Part shown: piece by piece, positions 1 to 12,094 of the stretch
How positions within the stretch are numbered: position 1 is the stretch's first letter
Layout of the letters: each line of letters begins with the position of its first letter
Source of the DNA: Phascolarctos cinereus
Lineage: Eukaryota; Chordata; Mammalia; Diprotodontia; Phascolarctidae
Length of the DNA: 64,000 nt
Reading direction: 5' to 3'
NCBI RefSeq assembly: GCF_002099425.1
Contig: NW_018344058.1
Span: forward strand, 124,001 to 188,000
Notes under the pieces: generated by a model
Told to the model about the DNA's origin: nothing
The model's input: the letters and a program-made list of their open reading frames with translations, nothing else
The model's database searches: none
Program-made: the position numbers and the translations under genes

Positions 1-870
1 TCTCAGAGCACACTTCCAATTTTCAACAGTCTTTTGAATGATCACTGACAATACCTAATGTCCACATTCCTCAGTTCTTTCATTATCCTAAGATGTCCTT
101 TGCCTGAGCCTACTGCTTCAGACTCACTGAAAATGGCTAGGTGCTCTGTTATCCTCTTCTCATTCATCTTGAATTTCAGCTCCATTTCTATTCTATCCTT
201 TCCGATCTAAATATCTGCCTTCTCCTGGCCATCTCTTAGAATAATTTTCCTCATCGCCTCTGCTCTGAGCAGTGGTCCTTCCATTTTGATCTTCCTCTTG
301 CCTCCAACACAGCTAAATAAAAAGACCTTTGAGCTACTTTCAGCATTCATCACCAGCCTCACCTCATTCTGAGCGTTAGTGCTGCTGCTATTATTCTTAA
401 AGGAATGCAATGCCTTTGAATTCATCCTTGTTTTCATCTTACATATGTGTATTTTTTTTAATCTTCTGAATTTACTGTGTGGCCAAATCACTCTTTAGAC
501 AGTTTCACCTTTTCTTCCTCATCAAAATAATTTCTTTCTGTGTCTTCAGGTTTTCATTCTCTTGCTTAAGAATTTTCTACTATTCTAGCTCCAATTTCTG
601 TAGGAATTTAGAATAAGGCATTGCTCTATTCTCTGATCCCTTTGAAATATCCTCTCACAAAACATAGGGTGCATGTCACAGTAGCTTTCCCCTCCATTCT
701 ATGATATAATGGCCAGTTTTCCCCAAGATTCTAGATATTGAAAATTTAGCAACTTTTGCTGTTCAGCATCAGGTTCAAAGGAGCAATTTTTGTTACATAC
801 TTCATATTTTTCTCCAAATCCATCACCCCTACTCTGACTTCTTTTTCTTCCTAATGTTCATGCCCTCCCA

Positions 871-910
871 ATTCATTCATTCATTCATTCATTCATTCAT
901 TCATTCATTC
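871..910. repeat. (TCAT)n microsatellite
   Basis: About ten uninterrupted tetranucleotide units. It sits at the end of an L2-like element, whose 3' tails are made of such short repeats. Confidence 0.95.
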
Positions 911-1190
911 AAGTGTGTTCACTAAAGGCTCTCTGTGTACAAGGCATTGAGCTGAATGTTGGGGATTCAAAGTAAAAAGAAAAAAAAGGAAACTATAATG
1001 CTCTTATGGAGCTTATTTCTACTGAGGACATAGAATATGTAAGCAGATAAATAGATGAGTGAATACAAATATCTAAGAGTAAATATGAATCGATTTCAAG
1101 GGGAGAGGAGAACATTAATTCCTAGAGAGAAGGGTCACCTGAGCTGAGCTTTGATGAAAGCAAGGGATTTCAGGAGGTATTGATAAAGAA
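911..1190 (-). mobile_element. L2-like LINE 3' end, antisense
   Basis: The order matches the reverse complement of L2 3' tails: tetramer tail, 'tgttcact-aaggctc', 'aaggcattgagctgaatgttgg', 'gctcttatggagcttatttc', then a purine-rich part with 'gggtcacctgagctgagc'. It is heavily diverged. Confidence 0.65.
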
Positions 1191-1366
1191 CCTCATAACC
1201 TATACAAAGATGCGGAAACAAAATCTAGAGACTGAGAGGAAGGAGATGACTTAAAAGATCTGGCCCAGAAAGATTCAGAGGCAAAGGGGCAAGAGGCCTT
1301 GTAATGAAAAGAAAAGGAGAAAGTAGGGCTGAGTTGTAACAGAGAAGTAAGAGACTGAAGGAGGCC

Positions 1367-1572
1367 GTTGACACCTGAGTTCAAATCTGGCTTTCAGACA
1401 CTAGTTATGTGACCTTAGTCAAGTCATTTAACTCTGTTTGCCTCAGTTTCCTCATCTATAAAAATGAGCTAGGGAAGGAAATGGCAAACAACTCCAGTAA
1501 CTTTGCCAAGAAACCCCCAAATGGGGTCACAAAGAGTAAAAAACAGCTAAAATGACTAAACAACAACAATTA
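1367..1572 (+). mobile_element. MAR1 SINE (5' truncated)
   Basis: A partial tRNA-like head (gagttcaaatctggc, tatgtgacctta), the cctcagtttcctcatc block, and the RTE-type tail (ggaaatggcaaac, aatggggtcacaaagag) ending in CAACAACAA. Confidence 0.85.
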
Positions 1573-2056
1573 ACACCTACAAGCATCTCAGTACATGTAG
1601 AACAGTGAGCAGGTCAGTATAGTTAGAACATACAGTGTGTAAATTGAAGGAAAGAAGGAATTTTGGAATGAAATTATCTCAATCTTTCTTATACCTCTTG
1701 GAGTAATGATATCAGACAAGTCCCTTCACTTTGCTGCTCTAGTGGGCAGTTGGGCAGAGAATCCCATTTCTGTGCACAGTTATTTAGGACAACTCTTTAA
1801 CTTTTAGAAGATTGGATAGAAAAGGAAGTTGCAAAGAGGCTTGGATTTTTCTTCACTGGTAGTCTTCAGAGAATAAATGAGTACTTCAGGTATTTGTAGA
1901 AAAATTCATGTTCATATCTGTGTTAAACCAGGTGGTCTTTGAGTTCCCTTCTAACTCTAAGACTTTATGATTCCCTGTCTAAATATTCTCAAACCATACC
2001 TTTGATAATAAATGATAGAATTATCTACTCAAAAGGATGAGGCCAATGGAATCTCT

Positions 2057-2195
2057 CTCTTTTTTTTTTTTTAGGCAATTGGGGTTAAGTGACTTGCCCA
2101 GGGTCACACAGCTAGTAAGTGTCAAGTGTTTGGTCTGAGGTCAGATTTGAACTCAGGTCCTCCTGACTATATCCACTGTGCCACCTAGCTGCCCG
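2057..2195 (-). mobile_element. WSINE1-type SINE with perfect target duplication
   Basis: The element is antisense: a T tract, then gcaattggggttaagtgac, gggtcacacagctagtaag, and the head end ccacctagctgcccg. The flanking 13-bp sequence CAATGGAATCTCT occurs at 2044-2056 and at 2196-2208 without mismatch, so the insertion is fairly recent. It ends 77 bases before the acceptor of a KCNH7 exon. Confidence 0.93.
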
Positions 2196-2284
2196 CAATG
2201 GAATCTCTTAAACTGAGGAGTTATGAACTGCAGTGATCTAAGTCAATTTCCTAAAGGAAAAACTAACTTTTGTTTTTTCAACAG

Positions 2285-2490
2285 GGAAAAATGACATATT
2301 TGGAGAAATGGTTCATCTTTATGCAAAACCTGGAAAATCGAATGCAGATGTAAGAGCTTTAACATACTGTGACTTGCATAAGATCCAGCGAGAAGACTTG
2401 TTAGAGGTTTTGGATATGTATCCTGAATTTTCTGATCACTTTCTGACTAATCTAGAGTTGACTTTTAATCTAAGGCATGAAAATGCAAAG
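2285..2490 (+). CDS. KCNH7: KCNH7 coding exon 1 of 6 in window (end of CNBH domain)
   Basis: This exon encodes 68 full residues of the ERG3 (Kv11.3) voltage-gated K+ channel of the plasma membrane, from [14 protein letters not shown] to [13 protein letters not shown]. They are the last beta strands and C-terminal helices of the cyclic-nucleotide-binding-homology domain ([11 protein letters not shown], then [17 protein letters not shown]), which in ERG channels packs against the N-terminal PAS domain and slows closing. The exon follows an acceptor ending in caacag and starts with two bases that complete a codon. It ends on a full codon (AAG) before a gtatgt donor, so the next intron is phase 0. 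Earlier exons (PAS domain, S1-S6, pore, start of CNBHD) lie upstream of the window. The sequence fits ERG3 better than ERG1 or ERG2, mainly because of the downstream exons. Recognition is from memory of the human protein. Confidence 0.97.
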
Positions 2491-4423
2491 GTATGTGCAG
2501 TTGGCTTTATTTTTTACTTATTTCTTCTCCTCATAGTTGTTTTTTGGAAAAGGCTACTTGAATTGGGGAAATGTTTAAATTATAAACTGTGTTCAAGAAA
2601 TTCAGTTTCATGACTTTGAGGTAACTTGAGTTGGGCCAGTTATGTTTTCCCCAGTACTGCAGGATGCCTGAAAACATTTTATCTCAGGTACAAGTTTAAT
2701 TCTCCCTGGAATCTTGTTCTTGTGTGCTATGTTGATTCTTTCCCCATAAATAATGCTATGAAAAACTTCAGTTAAAACTTTAACCAAATGATCAAAAGTT
2801 CCCAAATGGGAAGAGAACACATTAATGAGATTAAACTAATGAATGTTAGGAAGTACAACAGCTTAGTAGAAATAAAATGTTAGCTATGTTTTCTATGTAA
2901 CTATAGGCTATGTAACTATATCTGTATTTCATATTGTACATTCTGTATCATATATGGCTCATATATCCTCCTTCTATATTAGTATCAATCTTTGAGCTAA
3001 TATCCTTTTGTAGGAGGCAATGAGGGGGAGGTGGCATACATTATACCATGCTCCCCATTTTTTGCCAACTTAGTGCTACACTATTTCCTAATTGTAAAAG
3101 ATTACTCCTTATGGGCTAATTTCTCATTTTAACCTGAATAAAGCCAAAAAGAAATGTCTTCTCTTATGAGATGCCTTCTGGGATTAGTAGGAAATCGATT
3201 TTTGCTCAGTGCCCTTTAATTCGTGGAAAGCTTTGAAAATAGCTGACCCCACTTAGAAAATCAAGGCTTTCGATACTTTTCAGAAAGGAAAGTCTACTAA
3301 GAAAGCCATGAGTGTAGCTTATTTTTTTCTCCCTAACACTACCATCATTCTCTGGCCATGCTATGTGCTTAAGGAGATATGTGGATGGTTCTCTGAAAAC
3401 TGCCACAATGCTTTTTAATGTACCCATGGTCAGTAAGTCACTAAGATTTTGTTGTTGTTGTTGTTTAAGAAATTGAAAGTCAAAGAAATTTTTAGGAATA
3501 AAAAGATGAAATTATGAATTGTATGTACTTTATAAGAAATTTAATTTACTGAATTGAGTCACTGCTTGATGCTACTATATTCATTCTGAATTTTGCCTAG
3601 AAAATAAGGATAAATCTAAAATCTTTTTTCAAACAAAAGTTTTATTCTCATAGATGTGTCCATCAATAACTACTATTTCCCACAAAGTTTCTGTTAACAT
3701 CTTACTAAAATGAATCAATGGATGAGATAGGGTATAGCTAGAAATGAGAACAATAAACGGTACCAAAAACCCTCATATTTAGCAAACATATTTGTTACTG
3801 TGAAATTTAACGTTGCAATCATTACCACATAAGTAAACAACATAGTTAATACATTTCTGCTACATGTAATGTGAATTCTGAAAAAAAAAGATTATTTTTT
3901 TAAATTTAACCAAGCACCACTTCATAAAGCCCATTTACACCAAAGAATGCTTTGTTTCCAAAGCTCACAATGTCACTTTCAAATGTTAATATGAAGTAAC
4001 TAGAAGTATGCTATTCTGTCCTCTAAAGGAGAGGCAGCCTGACATAGGAGCTAAGAGTCCAGCCTTGAAATAAGGACAATCGGATTCCAGGCCTCTGGGA
4101 CTCTGACATATAATCGATCACAGGCAAGCCACTTAACCTCTCAGTGTCCCAGGAAACTCTTCATACTAAAAGTTATACACTATTTGCTGACTTGCGCCAG
4201 TGGAAGGGGTGTCTACACTTGAGGTTCCCTACACTGATGAAATGATAGATCTAGACAAAAATAATAACATGATTTAAAGAAAACATTAAACAATATATGA
4301 TAGTTATTTGCCTTTGAGCTGAAATAATTTTTAAATTCTTATAAGTTAAAATAATGTGATAGCAAGATATTTACATTCAATTGATCTAATCTTCTATTCC
4401 ATCTTTCTGTTCTATTAATAAAG
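2491..4423 (+). other. KCNH7: KCNH7 intron (phase 0), 1.9 kb
   Basis: The intron runs from a gtatgt donor to an aataaag acceptor. It is mostly unique AT-rich sequence; from 2491 to 4020 I see no repeat I can name. One degraded CORE-SINE lies at 4025-4255. Reading on from the previous exon, the frame stays open to 2613 before a stop. Confidence 0.9.
4025..4255 (+). mobile_element. CORE-SINE (MIR/THER-like), degraded
   Basis: It follows the layout of a marsupial CORE-SINE also seen at 21590, 15335 and 60180: 'ccagccttgaaat', 'caagccacttaacctctcagtg', a central part, then 'ttccctacactgatgaaat' and 'agatctagac'. Confidence 0.6.
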
Positions 4424-4523
4424 GCTGATCTCATAATAAGATCACAATCTACAAATGATTCTGATGGAGAGAACTGTAAACTTCGGAGAAGGAAATTATC
4501 TTTTGAAAGTGAAATAGAGAAAG
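4424..4523 (+). CDS. KCNH7: KCNH7 coding exon 2 of 6 in window (post-CNBHD linker)
   Basis: This is a 100-base exon too short for an ORF scan. It continues the previous exon in phase 0 and reads [18 protein letters not shown] followed by [15 protein letters not shown] plus one base of the next codon. The acceptor is attaataaag and the donor gtaatc. The run [11 protein letters not shown] is a hallmark of the ERG3 C-terminal linker: a basic stretch followed by serines, which looks like a basophilic-kinase or trafficking motif, although no function is shown by the sequence itself. The exon has no stop in frame and joins both neighbours in phase (0 in, 1 out). A weak MIR/THER-type SINE lies about 170 bases upstream. 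Confidence 0.95.
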
Positions 4524-4984
4524 GTAATCTATTGCTTCTAACTGTAGAGTGTATGCTTGTTAGCTGTTCACATATGCACATACACACACATATTACAGTT
4601 CTGATGGTGAATAAGTTCTGGTACAGAGTTTAGGATACCTGTGAACAATAAGGATATTTCAAGGATCTGTGACTTCACGGGTGTAGAAGTCCCTTCATTG
4701 ATGCAAATCACAACCCCAAGCAAATTGCTTGAGTTGACAAAGAAAAATGAGTTGTGGTGAAAGAATCCCTCTCCTTATGCGGTGACCTGATGATGAGCCT
4801 CTCCAACCTTAGCTAGTCCTCAGAAAGTGAACATATAGTCCATACTTAAAGCTTTTTCAAATGCTGGATCTGACAAAGCATATACTCCATTGACATAGCT
4901 CTTGAGAAAGTAGAACCACCTTGGCAAAGCCTGATGTTACGTGATATCACATTACACTGGGAACAGCAATAATGGCTAGCATTC

Positions 4985-5037
4985 ATTTATGTGGCCTAAC
5001 ATACATATATATGTATGTGTATGTATATACATATATA
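4985..5037. repeat. AT-rich (TATG/CATA)n low-complexity tract
   Basis: Alternating acatat/tatgta units next to a MAR1 copy; a similar tract (5270-5325) lies on its other side. Confidence 0.85.
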
Positions 5038-5271
5038 GTCGTTGTTCAGTTGTTTTAGTCATGACCCCATTTGGAGTTTTCTTGGCAAAGATACTGAAGT
5101 GGTTTGTCATTTCCTTTTCAAGCTCATTTTACAGATGAGGAAACTGAGACAAAGAGGGTTAAGCAACTTACCCAGGGTCACACAGCTAGTAAATGTATGA
5201 GGCCAGATGTAAAATCAGGTCTTCCTGACTTCAGGCCCTGCATTTTATCTACTGTACCACCTAGTTACCCT
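5038..5271 (-). mobile_element. MAR1 SINE, antisense
   Basis: Starts with the tail complement (gttgttcagttgttttagtc, gaccccatttggagttttct) and runs through gatgaggaaactgag and gtcacacagctagta to the head end ccacctagtta. Confidence 0.9.
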
Positions 5272-5325
5272 ATATGTGAATATATGTGTGTATGTATATG
5301 TATTTGTATATGCATATGTATGAAG
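5272..5325. repeat. (TATG)n-like low-complexity tract
   Basis: Degenerate tatgtg/tatgta units; the twin of the tract at 4985-5037. Confidence 0.8.
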
Positions 5326-7639
5326 TTTTCATTCAACTATTGATTCTGATAAGTAAATGTCATGTGTTTTCAGCTCACTGGCATCAATCTAACATTTAAC
5401 CTAAAAATTACAAATATATCTAGATGTTCAGTGGGCCAAGTGCTATTTTTTAAAAATTGATCCCAGTTGTAATGGCATATTCCTTATCATTCTGAGCTTG
5501 TTTCCTATCTCCAGAAACCTTTGCAGAAAATTTAGGGAAAAGATGGTTTGATTTAAATAAATTATTACTGAGAATTATAATCATTTAAACTTGATTTTAC
5601 TATTCTTTCATCAAAAATTAAGATTAGACTATATGAAGTAAAAATTGGGTTTCTCACTTGCTGTGAATAACTTTTAAAAAGTTATTTCATTTGCAATGTG
5701 AATTTCATTTTTTCAGGTTCACAGTTCTCTTTGCAAGTGTTGCCCTAAAAGATCAATGAGTAATATACATATGTAGAGAAATTTGTCATTACTCAAGAAT
5801 ACAGCAGTATTCCACGTAAGATATTTATCTCTCAAGAAAGAAATTGCTATTTTAGAAAGGCAAAATTATCTTTCATTGAACCAGAGAAAAATAAGAGGAA
5901 AAACATTACTAACAAATCTAATATACGTGTGTATGTATGTATACACACACTTTCAGGAAGACAAATAACTCTCATTAATTTTAATGTTCTTTGGGGAACT
6001 TTTCTGATTTTAACATATATATGATCAAATAACACATGCTAAAAAAGATGTTCTCATTTATGAGGTTTCATATCTTCTTATTTGAGTTTCTTTATAACCT
6101 CTGAACCTTTTAAGTATGAAAGGAACACTAATTAACAGATCATTCAATTTGTTCTCCTGCCTTTTCTAGGACTACATTTATATTATATCAGTCTAAAGAG
6201 AATTTATTGTTTCTTAGAAACATTCAAAGCAGAAGATTCAACAATTTCCCTTAGTATTTCCTCTTATGTATCTATGCCAAAGGGTACTAGGGTTCAGTGT
6301 TAGTTTTTGGTTTTTTACTCCTTTTGAGTTCTTTAGATTTTTGTTCCTTTTATATTTCCGTAATTGAATACTGAAGCAATTTCAATAAGTTTTTAATCAG
6401 AATAGTTTTCTAGTAATTAATTTTCCATCATATTGAAAGCCTTTGTTGCTTATAGATACTTAACACAACCTTTTCTTAATAACTCTTGCATAGGTAACAA
6501 CCACTATTACTATTGACAAGATCATCCTGATCTAAATTTATCATGCTTGCTTTGACATAAATAGAGGTGGAAAGGTCTTCTACCTGGGCTACTAGCAACT
6601 GGCCTAACCTCAGATATTAGCCTATAGTCTTCTTTCCTCTTTTTCTTCTGCTCCCAGCAGATCTTTCTGTGAGGCATGGCAGGGCATTTCAATCCTATCC
6701 CACTGGTGGAATTTTCCAAAACCACACGCTGATTTTGTGGTACCATACACTGCCATACACTGGTGTCCCTGCCTCCCTGAAGGCAAGGAGATGGACTTTC
6801 ACCCTCTATTTCTCCTTGCTTGAACCTTGGAGTCATTTTCACTATCCTGAGGGGTCATGCTGCTGGACACCATCTTAGCCTCAGTTAAGAATTTAACCAT
6901 CTTAACCAGCGAGTACAAATAATGACCCAATGCAACAAGAGGATTATAAAATTATAGATACCCTTACCTTACAATTGAGGTTACAAACATAGGACAAGGA
7001 TATGTAATAGTAGTTCTGGTTCTGGTCCAGTCAAGTCTCAAGACTTTCCTTTGTCTTTCTTTTTCCATGGAAATAAGTGTGGCTAGTACTGAATGGAAAG
7101 TCCTCCAGGTCTGAGAAGGCAAGAATATGCCTTGATGTCAGTGGGATGCCAGAGACCATGTCACCAGTACAAAGCCTTCTATTATGCATAAAAAAAGAAC
7201 CAAAATAAACAAACAAAAAAACAGAAATCTATGCTTCATCTGTCTATATGGCAAGAGCTTTGTACATTATCACACTAGACCTGGAGACGAACACAGGAGT
7301 TGTCCATCAGCATCCTCCAACCTTCAGTGTATTATAATCCTACCTGCTCTGTTGGCTAGTGATTTTCCTCTTTGAAACTCTCTGGACAACATGGCTTAGC
7401 AACTTCACCCCCTTGAATTCTTAGCTGCTCCTCTACACCTGTTTCTTCTCTTCTAATGTATATAGGCCTGACCAGTGCCTACCATAAAATTCAATCTTGG
7501 TGAATCCGTGATTTTTTTTTTAAATGTGACACCTCTTCTGGTGTCACCAAAAAAAAGTCTATCCATGTCTTTCCTGTCATTTGCAACTCTTTTCCATGAT
7601 CTCCCATCAATTATTTATAAAATATCTAACTTATTTTAG

Positions 7640-7770
7640 GTCATAGGACCATAGGATAACAAATTTAGAGCCAGAAGAAACCTTAGAGAGGAGGTTAAGT
7701 GCATTGTCCAGGGTCACACAACTGGGAAGAGTCAGGATGAAGAATTGAGTCCAGGTGGTCATAAAATAGG
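7640..7770 (-). mobile_element. MIR/L3-like remnant, antisense
   Basis: 'ataggaccataggataac', 'ttagagccagaagaaacctt', then 'gttaag-gcattgtccagggtcacacaactg' and 'gaattgagtccagg': the shape of an old CR1/L3 or MIR complement. Confidence 0.55.
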
Positions 7771-8667
7771 TATTATGGATGGACAGATCAATTGAGGAAT
7801 TTTTTTTGAAGATGGGAGAGACGTGGGCATATTTGTAGGCATTTAGGAAAGCGGCCAGTAGACAGGGAGATCTTGAAGATTAGTGAGGAAGTAGGCATAG
7901 CAGAAGAGGAAATGTGCTGGAAAAGATGAAATGCAACAGGATTACTCATGCTTGGAAAAAAGTTAACTTTGGCAAGGAGAAAGGTCATGTCTTCCTATTA
8001 AGCTGGGGTGAAGGAAAAGACAATAACAAAACTTGTCTGAGTGTTGTGAGATGAGAAAGGGAAAAGAGGCAAATGGCTGCCAATTTTTTTTCAATGGAAC
8101 ATGAGTTTTCAACCAAGAGAATGGGACCAGGGGAACCTATGGTAATTTGAGAAGGGATAAAAAGGTCAGGAAAATTTACTGTGGAATAGTAAATCAATTA
8201 GGGAAGTGTAAAAGGACTATCTTGCTTCAGTGAAGGCCCAGTTGAGCAACATAAATTTGTAGTAGATCTAATCAGCATGGCTTTGATTTCCTCCAGCTTC
8301 ATTCAGCAGTGCATGGGTAGGAATGAAGGAAACAGAGGGCTGGAGTAATCCAGAGATCATGCTTGGAAGGGCAAGATCAGAAGTTGAATCAGGGGTCAAG
8401 GGATTCAGGAGAAGAGATTAGTGTAAAGGTGAACTGCTTTTTTTAAAAAAGATGATAAAATACCTACTGGCACAAAGGTGGTAGGTTATAAAATGTAGAA
8501 TGGGGTGTACATTTATAGACGTGTCCAATGTATTGGTTTGTTTTGCTTAACTGTACTCCCTTGTATAAGAGGATTTATAGGAAGAGGGGGGGTTTGTCAT
8601 TAAAAAGTGACAGTGATGTTTTTTCCAGGAGCATCAATAAAACAAACAAACAAAAAAAATACAATGT

Positions 8668-8800
8668 GGAAACTGAGAGCTCAGAGAGGTTAAGTCACCT
8701 GTTCATGGTCACAAAACTCGTACTCAAAGTGGTTCTGATCTTCTGTATCTCCTTACTCCAAGTGCATTACTCTTTCTACTACATTATCCTAATTCTCAAT
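8668..8800 (-). mobile_element. MIR-like SINE remnant, antisense
   Basis: 'ggaaactgagagctcagag', 'gttaagtcacctgttcatgg', 'actccaagtgcattactctt' match the complement of MIR. Confidence 0.6.
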
Positions 8801-9644
8801 CATCTAATGTTTCTAAATGTTGTTAATGTCAAAGATAACTGTCACAATATGCAGAGTTAATTATTTGTCTGGATTGTAAAATTCTTACAAACCTGGCATT
8901 AGCCATAGGGCTTTTCCTCCCATGTCTATTTAATCCAGTGTATAGGCACAAAATCTAACTATTGAGCAGGCTGCTTCACAAGCCCTTTTGAGATTCCCTG
9001 ATTTTTCAGAGAGTAAAAACTCTCATCTGAGAGTCAATTAACACCAGCTCTTCAGATAGCTAGAGACTGACCTCAGAATTTTATAGAAGTTCCCATGATA
9101 GGGATCTCTACCACAAAAAAACTCCATGTGGCTCCCAAGCACAATTGAGAAAGAATTCTAACACCATTGCCCCTAACTAATGCTCTATGTGTGGGTAGTG
9201 AGCCTTGTGACACTCCATTCATGATGCTGTGTTTGACTTTCAAATGCTACTATTTGCTGGAGCATCAGCATCCAGTATCAGTATTCACAGATAGTCTGAC
9301 GGGAAAAAGAGGACACATTTAAGGATTCACTAATATTAAGTGATAGAGTATACCTAAATAGAGGGAAAGGAAGATTCTCATTAAATGTATTGATTATATA
9401 AGAATCATTTTACTGATCCACTAAAGCTACATTTTGAAGAGAAAATTTCAATAGCAACTACAAATCTGTCAAGGCATGCCCTGTGAAATATTCAGGCTGA
9501 GTTCAAAATTAAGCTTTTCTCAGAGGTTGCCTGCATAACCTTCCCATAAGAAAACATACATGACTTCATAAGATTTTCTAGTCTTCTTGACATGCAGAAT
9601 TTTAAAATATATCTTTTTTATTGTTACGTTGGTTTTGCATCAAA

Positions 9645-9840
9645 CATTTATAAAGTTCATACTGTGTATGTGCCAGGCATCGAGGATATAAAGGGGAAAA
9701 AAGACATAGTTCCTGTCCTCAAGAAGCTTATGTTCTATGAGGAGAAATTTGTGCATATACATATAAGTGCATACAAAATATATGCAAAGGAAATACATAA
9801 AAGATGATGGGGGAAAGGTTAGGAGAGAAGGCACTAGCAA
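9645..9840 (-). mobile_element. L2-like 3' end, antisense
   Basis: 'atttataaagttcatactg', 'gtgccaggcatcgaggatat', 'cctgtcctcaagaagcttat' are complements of the L2 3' end. Confidence 0.7.
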
Positions 9841-10009
9841 CCAAGGGATAAACTTCATTCCCAGATATAGGCTTTCCCATCTTCAACCCAGTATGGTATT
9901 CCTATAAAAAATAAAGCCAAAAAAAGCAGTTCAGAAAAACCAAAACATTAACCACATCTGACAATATATGCAGAATTCTGTAGAAATTGTCTGCCTCTTT
10001 TTCAAAGGC

Positions 10010-10282
10010 AGGGATGTGCATTTTCTCAACTCTTTTCTGGGGCCTCACTCGTTCATTATAATTATGTAGCATTGAGTTTTGGGGGTTTTGGTTTTCTTTT
10101 TGCTCCTTCTATTTATATTGTTGTAACCATTGTATATATTGTCTTTTTGGCTTTACTCACTTCACTCTGCAGCAGGTCACACAATTCTTCCCATGCACCT
10201 CTGCATTCGTTGTTTCTTGTGGTGTAATATCATTCCATTCCGTTCGTGTATCACAATTTGTTTAGCCATTCCCCAGCTGATA
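10010..10282 (-). mobile_element. L1 fragment, antisense
   Basis: 'ggctttactcacttcactct', 'atcattccattccgttcgtg', then 'tttgtttagccattcccca' are typical of antisense marsupial L1; the same segment recurs at 34436, 35500 and 42600. Confidence 0.6.
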
Positions 10283-11284
10283 TATGCAGAATTTCAAGTA
10301 ACCATTTCCACTGTAAATTTAGAAGGATCTAAATGTGGTTTCAAAGAGTCTTCATGAAGTTCACCTTCCCTTTCCTTCCCAAAGTTCAGATCCTAGTTGC
10401 ACAGAGGCTGCCCCTCTTTGGTTAGAATTCTGCATAGAGAAATGCCACTCTCCCTGCGGTAGAAATCAAATTCTATCATTTAGCCTATTAAAGATAAAAA
10501 TTAGAGTGAGATATCTTGTAAATAGCCTGTCAAAGGGTTATGGGTAATATCCAGATGTCTGGGCCGCAATTAAAGTACATGAAGGGTTATTAGCTGAGAA
10601 TGGTGATAAATTGTTCTTTATCTTCATTGAGGACAAAATAAGACACAATAAAGATGTTACTGACAGCAAAGTTATGATGGCAAATCAGTATTTTGGCAGA
10701 AATATAAACTGATGTGAGCAGCCATGTCTTAAAAAGCCCACTTTTTTCCTACCTTTTTTGTAGCTGAGTTTCTGAAAGTTCATCTTGGCCATTTAGATGA
10801 GAATTCTCCAAACAAAAATTCTCTTCCTACTACAGCTAGCAACGTCTCAAAAAGAAAAACCACTTGACTGACAGGGAACAAGTAAATATTCACCTATGTA
10901 TCTTTTTAGCACCTTTTCCCACATAAAAGACAAAGTGAAACAATATTTTGGTTCCATAGATTTGTTTGCCTTTTTATTGCTCAGAAATAGTGAAATCCTG
11001 AAGCATCTACATCTCCCTAAAGCCCTAGGGAGAAATGCCAACTTAACACCATATTTTCCTTCCATCTAGGGCTCTCATGTTTCCCCTTCTTGATCCAGGT
11101 CTCATTGGTTCTGAATCATTCAAGAGCTCTGTTCCAAACCAAAACTTATTGATCCTATTGACTCAGGCCCCTGCTCTTTGCAAAAAGAACCAATGAACTT
11201 CAGAAGCAAAAAAGAGTTTAATGATGGATCATTGATATCATTATATTGGTGTCTGAATCCGAAAATTGGAAGCAGTGGAATGAT

Positions 11285-11460
11285 GGGGGGACAGGGCTAG
11301 ATTTGAAGTCAGAAGACCATATTCTAATTCCAATTTTTCATGAACTTGAGCAAAGTCCTCTTACTTGTCTGGGACCCAGTTTCCTCGTCTATAAAATGAA
11401 AGAGTCAAACTAGATAATACATATTGACCTTTCTGACTTGAAATCTGTGACACTGTAAAT
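11285..11460 (+). mobile_element. MIR-like SINE
   Basis: 'agatttgaagtcagaagacc', 'cttgagcaaagtcctcttac', 'cagtttcctcgtctataaaa' and a 3' half ending 'gaaatctgtgacac'. Confidence 0.7.
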
Positions 11461-11535
11461 TTCATGCATCATCACAGTCTGAAAGGTGGGGGTATATGGG
11501 ATCCAATGGGTTTTTCTTCTTTTCCCCTCCCCCAT

Positions 11536-11783
11536 GTTGTTTTGTTGGTGGTGGTGGTGGTTGTTGTCTAGTCATGTCCAACCCTTTGTGACCCTGGATG
11601 GGGTTTTCTTAGCAAAAATACTAGAGTGGTTTGCAATTTTCTTCTCCAGTGGATTAGGCAAACAGAAGATAAGTTGCTTGCCCAGTTTCACACAGCTAGT
11701 GAGTGTCTACAGCCATACTTGAACTCAGGTCTTCCTGACTCCAGGCGCAGTGTTCTATCCACTGAGCCACCTAGCTGCCTCTA
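11536..11783 (-). mobile_element. MAR1 SINE, antisense
   Basis: Begins with an expanded (TGG/TTG) tail, then 'tagtcatgtccaaccctttg', a shortened middle, 'ttcacacagctagtgag', 'caggtcttcctgactccag' and the head end 'ccacctagctgcct'. Confidence 0.88.
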
Positions 11784-11794
11784 CCATTTTCACT

Positions 11795-11934
11795 CTTTTG
11801 TTGTTGTTGTTGTTGTTTTAAGATAGTCAGGGTTAAGTAACTTGCCCAAGCTCACACAGCCAGTAAGTGTCTGAGGTCACATTTGAATTCAGGTCCTATC
11901 ATGATCTATCCACTGTGCTACCTAGCTGCCCCAT
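11795..11934 (-). mobile_element. WSINE1-type SINE, antisense
   Basis: A (TTG)n tail at about 11799-11817 followed by 'gggttaagtaacttgcccaa', 'tcacacagccagtaagtgtc' and 'ctacctagctgcccc'. It lies 12 bases from the MAR1 copy in the same orientation. Confidence 0.88.
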
Positions 11935-12094
11935 AGTACCATTTTTATAGATATTTCTTCTTTCTACTCATAGGTAGATGACCCTGTGGGTCAATTCCTA
12001 CTACAATTAAATCTATATTCAAGAAAGCAGATTTCTAAGCCCCCTTTTTTTGTTCAGTTTTGGTCTTTTTTTTTTAATTTGTCTCTAGATATAA

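Larger units (their letters stand above)
1..2284 (+). other. KCNH7: 3' end of a KCNH7 intron (upstream end outside window)
   Basis: No exon of the pore or early CNBHD was found on the + strand here, so this is the tail of the intron before the first visible exon. From 1 to 870 and from 1571 to 2056 I see no recognisable feature beyond AT-rich sequence. The rest holds a microsatellite, an L2-like piece, a MAR1 SINE and a WSINE1-type SINE, listed separately. Confidence 0.85.

Noticed and set aside
6522-6878. Overlapping ORFs of 106 and 69 residues on opposite strands
   Set aside because: No recognisable domain, no splice context, and the region looks like an old unclassified repeat.
8528-8860. 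110-residue + strand ORF
   Set aside because: It runs across an A-rich tract and a MIR-like remnant and has no protein-like pattern.
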